From: Rhynchospora pubera
Lineage: Eukaryota; Streptophyta; Magnoliopsida; Poales; Cyperaceae
Reading direction: 5' to 3'
DNA length: 64,000 nucleotides
Assembly (NCBI GenBank): GCA_028095005.1
Contig: CM051461.1
Location: 62,663,840 to 62,727,839, forward strand
A program made the translations under genes and the position numbers. Under the pieces are notes generated by a model. The model made no database searches and was not told the origin of the DNA. It was given only the letters and a program-made list of their open reading frames with translations. Shown here piece by piece: positions 58,582 to 64,000 of this stretch; position 1 is the stretch's first letter, and each line of letters begins with the position of its first letter.

Positions 58582-60246
58582 ATGGATATGATGGAAGCGC
58601 CTCCGTCCGCCGCCTCGATCGCCAAGCTGCTGGCCTCTCCCAAGAGGTCGGCGCGCAATCGCGGCGTCAGGCTCCTCTCCTCGGTGCTCCCTTCGCTGTC
58701 GCCCTCGCCCTCCAGTCTCCTGAAGATCTGGAAGGGCCTCTTCTTCTGCTTCTGGCACGCCGACAAGACCCTCTACCAGTCCTCTCTCGCCACCTCCATC
58801 GCCTCCCTCCTCTCCTCCAACGCCCACGCACCCGACCTCGCCTCCCACTTACTCCATGCCGGCCTCCTCACTCTGCGCCGCGAGTGGGGCTCCATCGACC
58901 ACCTCCGCATGGACAAGTTCTACCTCTTGGTACGCCGCATTCTCAACCACACTTTCCTGCTTCTCCAATCCAATTCCTGGGATCCTGCCCTTCTTTCTCG
59001 GCTTATGGACATTCTAGAGGACAAGGCTCTCGGCCCCGACGGTACCAGGGGGTTCAGTTACCATGTCGTCGAAATTTTCCTTGAGGAGCTCAAAGGGTTC
59101 CTCCCTCTTACCAAACAAACACTTGAAGTGCTGCTTGCCCCCTTCTTTCGCATTTTGGAAAGTTCCGTTGATTCAATTTTGGTACATAAGGTGAGAGCTG
59201 AGGTTTTCGCCAAGCTTCTGGTTAATGGAGGGAAATACTTGGCGTTGAAGAAGGAGGGAGGGGAGATACAGAAGGGATCAGAGGTTGAGAGCCTCGGAAT
59301 TATCAGCTTAGTCATGGGTTTTTCTCAAAGGTTGCTTGATCTGGCCAAGAAGGAAGGGACTGTTCAGGACAATAAAAGAATTTTGCATGATTTGAGAGAT
59401 GGGTTCTTCAAATTGGAGAAGGATTTGGAGAAGAGTGGCATTGAAGTTTCTCTACCTGAAGCAGAGATTCCACCTGTGGTTATGAAAGTCAAAAATGGTG
59501 AGGGGTCTGATGAAAAATTGCCAAAGAAGAGGAAGAAGGAGAACCAGCAGGTTGAAACTAAAGGCAAGAAAAGCAAGGCCAAAAAGAATAAGAAGAAGAA
59601 AATGAAAACCATAGAGAACACACAGGAACCACATGTTGAATCAGAACAAAATACTGATACTGGTGTGAAAGAGAACTCAGAGAATCAGAAAGAACTCGAG
59701 AACATGATAAATTTTGATGATGATACAATCTCCAACCTCCAAAAGCAGTTTGAAAGGGCTGTGGCTGAAGCTGCCATTTCAGCTGACAACAAATCTGAAA
59801 CAGAGACTGGATTGGAAGACTTAAATTCCTTTGAAACAACTCCCGTGAACACACAAAAGCTTACTAAGAAGAGAAAAGCCAAGAGCGCAGGTAAGCTGGA
59901 GATGTCGAGTGAACTGGAATTGTCCAGTGAGGATGGCAACACAAATAGAGAGCTCGGAGGTGACATTAGCTCGAGTGTGAAGAAGGTTAGGTTCTCCATG
60001 AAGAACAACTTGGTATGGAAACCGTCAACCCCGATGCCGCCTCACAGTTTAAGGGTACCTCCTTCAGCTACACCAAGGGGCAGTGCACTTAAGAAAGGGG
60101 TGCCGCCGGGACCTATTAGGGATATGTCCTCTCCACAGGCAAAGAAAAGGAGGAAACCCAAGGCGAAGTCAGCCAAAAAGGTTCTTCTCAAGAGTCCATC
60201 TATGGCTGTCAAGAGGCTTCGGAAGCTGCAAAGTCTCTCGGCTTGA
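58582..60246 (+). CDS. RRP1: Ribosomal RNA processing protein 1 homolog (RRP1/NOP52)
   Basis: Single uninterrupted exon, 554 aa. Residues about 8-230 match the NOP52 fold. Its hallmark start is helices with ASPKRSARNRGVRLL then KIWKGLFFCFWHADKTLYQ, and it continues with LRMDKFYLLVRRILNHTF. A long lysine-rich segment (about 312-345, KKRKKE, KKSKAKKNKKKKMK) is a nucleolar localisation signal. The C-terminal part has acidic and Ser stretches, KVRF at 468-471 and a basic end (AKKRRKPKAKSAKK). RRP1 is a nucleolar factor needed for 27S pre-rRNA processing in large-subunit assembly. KVRF fits the RVxF protein phosphatase 1 docking motif, like KVTF in human RRP1B. ATG 58582 is the first in-frame ATG; the next two, at codons 3 and 4, would give nearly the same protein. 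Confidence 0.92.
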   Translation: MDMMEAPPSAASIAKLLASPKRSARNRGVRLLSSVLPSLSPSPSSLLKIWKGLFFCFWHADKTLYQSSLATSIASLLSSNAHAPDLASHLLHAGLLTLRREWGSIDHLRMDKFYLLVRRILNHTFLLLQSNSWDPALLSRLMDILEDKALGPDGTRGFSYHVVEIFLEELKGFLPLTKQTLEVLLAPFFRILESSVDSILVHKVRAEVFAKLLVNGGKYLALKKEGGEIQKGSEVESLGIISLVMGFSQRLLDLAKKEGTVQDNKRILHDLRDGFFKLEKDLEKSGIEVSLPEAEIPPVVMKVKNGEGSDEKLPKKRKKENQQVETKGKKSKAKKNKKKKMKTIENTQEPHVESEQNTDTGVKENSENQKELENMINFDDDTISNLQKQFERAVAEAAISADNKSETETGLEDLNSFETTPVNTQKLTKKRKAKSAGKLEMSSELELSSEDGNTNRELGGDISSSVKKVRFSMKNNLVWKPSTPMPPHSLRVPPSATPRGSALKKGVPPGPIRDMSSPQAKKRRKPKAKSAKKVLLKSPSMAVKRLRKLQSLSA

Positions 60247-61191
60247 GGTTGGAGCTTACTGGTATTTGTACTGATATTTGGTTTTGTCTGGTATGGTAAT
60301 GCTGTATCAGCTTGTAGTAGTTTCTGTCCCTTCTTTTTTAATTTGTGTTTGTTTGTTTGTATTAGTTAGGTTTTAAGGTTTGGTAATGTTGCCTGGTTCG
60401 TCTTGATTGAATAGATTGGTTTATTTCTGTAGTTTTGACATCTTTCCAAGCTTTCATTCTGGATGTCAGATTACATATTGAATTTAAATGTGCAATTAGA
60501 AGTATTGAACACTTGGATGGTGGAACTGAGAATATTTTCTTTGTTCTTTGGACAGAAATTGTTACATCTCTGCTTGTGGCACAGTACATAATTTATCCTT
60601 ACTTTTTTTGTAAGGATTAAGTGAATTTTGTCCAGACAAAAAAGGGAACTTTTGATTTGAGCCTGTGGGGCAGAGTTAAAACACACCAATGGCTTTATTA
60701 TTGAATAATATTTGGAGCTTTGTGTGTGTGTGTTGCTGTGTGTTTGTAGACTTAGGTTAATGTGCTTCCAAAAGCACTTTTGAATCTGATTACTGTGCTG
60801 ACATCCAGAGGTTTTCGATTATGCTACATCTAACTTTTGTATCTGATTACCAAACAATACATTCCCAATTACAGCTATGTAATAATGATGCTCTATGATT
60901 TTTCTATTTTCAAATTTGTACAGAGTGACTACCACAACTGCATAAACCAACCGACTCTCCTAAAATAGACGTCAAGATACCATAGGGATTAAATATATAT
61001 CCACTGCTTGCACTTCAAATATTCTCTCCTTGATGAACTCTAGATATGAAATAGTTTCAGCGCATATCAGCAAGATCATGCTGTTAATTTAAAATAAATA
61101 AATAAAATTAACTTGTATGAGCTTGTCTACTTTGTTACCATTCACTCTTTGCAGTTTCAGATCTACTTATGAATCAAATTCGTTTGTGAGG
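60247..61191. other. RRP1 3' flank, no further gene
   Basis: T-rich 3' UTR sequence follows the stop. A (TG)n microsatellite lies at 60720-60745. The rest has no exon, RNA gene or terminal repeat that I can support. Confidence 0.45.
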
Positions 61192-62735
61192 TGATGTGTG
61201 CTTTTTAGGGTACACAAGACTAATTAAAAACCCTAATTCTATTTGGTCGGAATGCAAGCGCACTATCCTACCGCGTAGTACTTAGGGGTCGATCCCACAG
61301 GGAGGCGGTTTAGAATTACCGGGCTAACAACTTTGGGTAATCTAGACCTGGCAAATAATTGAATTGGTGTTTAAACTACAGGGGTAAAACAGTAAAGTAA
61401 ATAACTAAATTAAATGACAATGCAGGGGAACGATGCAGTCGCACTGGACTGAGTGCAACCAGAGATGCAGGTGAAGTGTTGAAGTAGGATGCAGGTTGAG
61501 ATGCAACTGGTTCAAGACTGGATGCAGGTTGACAGAAAAGACTCGAATAAAAACTGAATGTATTTATGTGTTTTTGGACTAGGGTTATGACTTCACAACT
61601 GTGTAATACTTGGATTAATGAAGCTTGTTTATTGTATTCACACGGTTTAATAGATGAGTGTTAATAAGTGGTTTATAAGTACTTTTGTGCATATCTACTT
61701 GTGTAAAATCTGAAATGCATTAATCTTGAGCGGACCGTTTGGTAATAATTTATTCTAACTTCCTCTTGAATCTGTCTACTCAAACTATAATCAGATAGTT
61801 TAAGCGGATTGCTAGGAAGTTAGAAAATCAATTATACCTTTGTGTCTAGCTACTCAATGATAAATCCAAACAGATATTAAAACAAGCGTGCAAGTGATCA
61901 AATAAATCGCACCACACCATTTAGCAAAAGATAGGAAGAATTAACAACAAACCATGATATAAAATAAACTAAGCATTCAATAATCGAAGCATTTCAGTTG
62001 TTACATCATAACCCTAATTAAAGTTTAGCTACTCATAATAAAATGAAAACAAACAAGTTTGAACACGAGCATCACAAGAGAGAAAAAGATAAGGATGCAA
62101 CCAATCTCCTTGGCTTTTTCATCTCTAGAATCGGGTGTTGCAACCCTTCATCCTCCTTGCTGTCACCAAGAGGGAGGTAGTTGCTGCCCCAAGAGAGACC
62201 AGGGCCGAAGCCCAAGGTCAAAATTCGACCAGAAAAGAGAGAGGAAGAAAGAACAGATCTGGAATTGAGAAGGGTGAGAGAGTCTTTTTGGACAGCAGCC
62301 CCTTAGCTTCCTTTTATGTTACCTTCATCAATATCCCTCCATCTCCTCCTTGATTTTCTCTTTTTTAGCCTGGAGGCCTTTAAACTCTTTCCATTTCAGC
62401 CCTTGCAATAAGGGAAATCAGATCTGAGAAGAACAGCTAGCTGTCGCTTGAGAAATAGCGCAGTTTCCAAATCTGCACGTAGGGTGCAGTGCACCCTGGA
62501 ATGCAGGTGCATCGCCAAGTTTGTAGCACATCATTTCCTAGTCAGCGTCAGGATGCACCCTGAGATGCGGGTGCACCCTCAAACCTGAAATGCAACAAAA
62601 ACAACAAAACGGCAATATCTCTTTCTTTCTTACAAAATGGACAAAATGATATAAAATGAACGTGAAAAGGACAGAATTTAGGAAGATAATTAGGCTTAAC
62701 CGAACATAAATACCATGTCATTTTCATGTTCATCA
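61192..62735 (-). repeat. 3' LTR of a minus-strand Ty3/gypsy-like element
   Basis: Plus strand runs TGATGTGTGC ... CATGTTCATCA, i.e. TGATG/CATCA ends, 1544 bp. Read on the minus strand it is preceded by GCTTGAGGACAAGCAA and the polypurine GCATGGGGTGTT. Its own end has CTCCCTGTGGGATCGACCCC, phrases I associate with the Tat/Athila group of plant gypsy elements. It contains many copies of a GATGCAGGT/GTGCACCCTG motif (61430-61560 and 62480-62580). No ORF. The 5' LTR is outside the window, so a target duplication cannot be checked. Confidence 0.7.
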
Positions 62736-64000
62736 AACACCCCATGCTGGAATCTTTGCTTGTCCTCAAGCAAAAGGCACGGTTTAACCTAATCAATCCC
62801 CATTGAGTACTGTTTTTCATCTCATTATGTGCAATTGGATTTCAAAGTTGAAATGTCCCGTTTGATAATTTCTGGAATTTCTCAAGTACAAGAATGCAAC
62901 AGATCAAAAACATTTCTCTCAATTGAATGCGTACGACCCAAGGAGTTATCGATTTCAAACAAAAGCAATTTCTTTTTAGAGATTCAACCGACTTTGAAAC
63001 AAACTTAAGACTAAAGGCAATGCACAATCCATGAGTCATTTACCTAAACATTAAGTCGATTAATTCTTCAAAGTTTTTTAATCGATTTCAAGACAAATAG
63101 AAACGGGATCGAACCCCTTCAACTCAAACAATTCTAAACCAATTCTGAGTCCTGAATCACATGTTTGGAAAATTTAAACCACACGAAAATTTTTGAAAAT
63201 ATTTTTAGGTTAATTACACATTTCCCGGGACAAGGAGGTTTCCCACGGCGGAGAGGTCGGCCAGATGAGTGTGGTTTTTACTTGAGGTTTTCCTCAAAAA
63301 TTTAGATGGATCCATTTTTTAATCCACACAGACCTATAGCTTCCCGCAATGGCCATCGTCAGAGCACCGCACTTTAGTTCCCCTCTTTTTGTTTTTTGTT
63401 TTTTTATTTTTAAATAAACTTAAAAACTGTGGTTTAATCATCCAAACATGCATCTCACTTCCTGCAATCAATTTGATTTTTGAGTTGAAAGAATGATCTT
63501 AAGCGACTCGAGGTCGCCCTTTGCCGGCTCTATCAAACCGAATTCAATCAAAACCTTATTAAATTAATCAACCTAATGATTAGAAAATTAACTCTCGGAC
63601 AATTCTTGCTTTCATCTTTAGATCGCTCGAATTCAGTTTCATCAAATTCAGTTTATCAATTTTCCAAAGTCTCATGAATTCAACCAAGAGAAAAGAACTT
63701 AACACAAGAATTACAAGTTCTTTATCTGTTCCAGAAATTTTCAAAACCATCATTTCAACCCCAAAACTTATTTGCTCGCTATGAGATTAGTTGACTCTTC
63801 ACATTCAAACACAATCAATCAAATTATTCAATCAGGTCCATTCAAAACCCAAAACAGAGCCATTAGTTCATCCCTAAAGACATCAAAACAAACAAACAAG
63901 CACCCCATGCTTAAGAGTAAGTATTGTCCTCAATGCACTAATGAAAACAAGAAGAAACAGAGAAAGGAAAAAAGTGGAACTCACGGAGAATAGTGCGGGA
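62736..64000 (-). mobile_element. 3' internal region of the gypsy-like element, cut by window end
   Basis: Starts at the LTR with the polypurine tract (62736-62747, AACACCCCATGC on plus). About 25 bp further comes GCTTGAGGACAAGCAA read on minus, a phrase common just before the 3' LTR in plant gypsy elements. At about 63340-63375 (minus GTGCGGTGCTCTGACGATGG) is another conserved-looking block. No pol motif is reached before the window ends, so this is the non-coding 3' part. Confidence 0.6.

Overview
The window is nuclear DNA of a flowering plant. Evidence: introns with GT-AG ends, an H3.1 histone gene, plant-type genes (a SAMTL-like carrier, an RNase H-like/RBR ubiquitin ligase, NOT4, an HCF152-like PPR protein, RRP1), a nuclear tRNA-Lys with a poly-T terminator, and plant transposon families (Tourist-like MITEs, Mutator-like elements, Ty1/copia and Ty3/gypsy LTR elements). 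The base composition is AT-rich. The species cannot be named from the sequence.

Layout. 1-2064: MITE-bearing intergenic DNA and the pyrimidine-rich leader of gene 1. 2065-6522 (+): seven-exon EF-hand plus mitochondrial carrier protein (SAMTL-like, 791 aa). 7923-10809 (-): four-exon RNase H-like/RBR E3 ligase (596 aa), convergent with gene 1. 10980-15300: a gene-free block of MITEs. 16161-22609 (+): NOT4 with a non-coding first exon and 12 coding exons (925 aa). 24543-24953 (-): intronless histone H3.1. 25500-33441: gene-poor, with a foldback element, tRNA-Lys(UUU), three inverted-repeat elements and a Mutator-like element that holds a solo LTR. 33646-36125 (+): two-exon PPR protein, HCF152-like (747 aa). 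37318-42597 (-): an 11-exon plant protein of unknown function (about 758 aa). 43229-44258: a TIR element. 45639-58391: a Mutator-like element with a 9-bp target duplication, into which a complete 9.7-kb Ty1/copia element and later a related solo LTR were inserted. 58582-60246 (+): single-exon RRP1/NOP52 (554 aa). 61192-64000: the 3' LTR and 3' internal end of a minus-strand Ty3/gypsy-like element running off the window.

The genes are unrelated housekeeping or organelle genes with their own promoters: metabolite transport, ubiquitination, mRNA deadenylation, chromatin, organelle RNA processing and ribosome biogenesis. No operon-like or cluster logic is visible. The most informative structure is the stratigraphy of nested transposons, readable from intact target-site duplications (CCTAAATAG, TCCTC, TATTT, CGACA, TTA, TAA). 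The most notable point is a copia element with nearly identical LTRs but a wrecked coding region, which suggests recent mobilisation in trans. No novel defence-type or enzymatic system was found.
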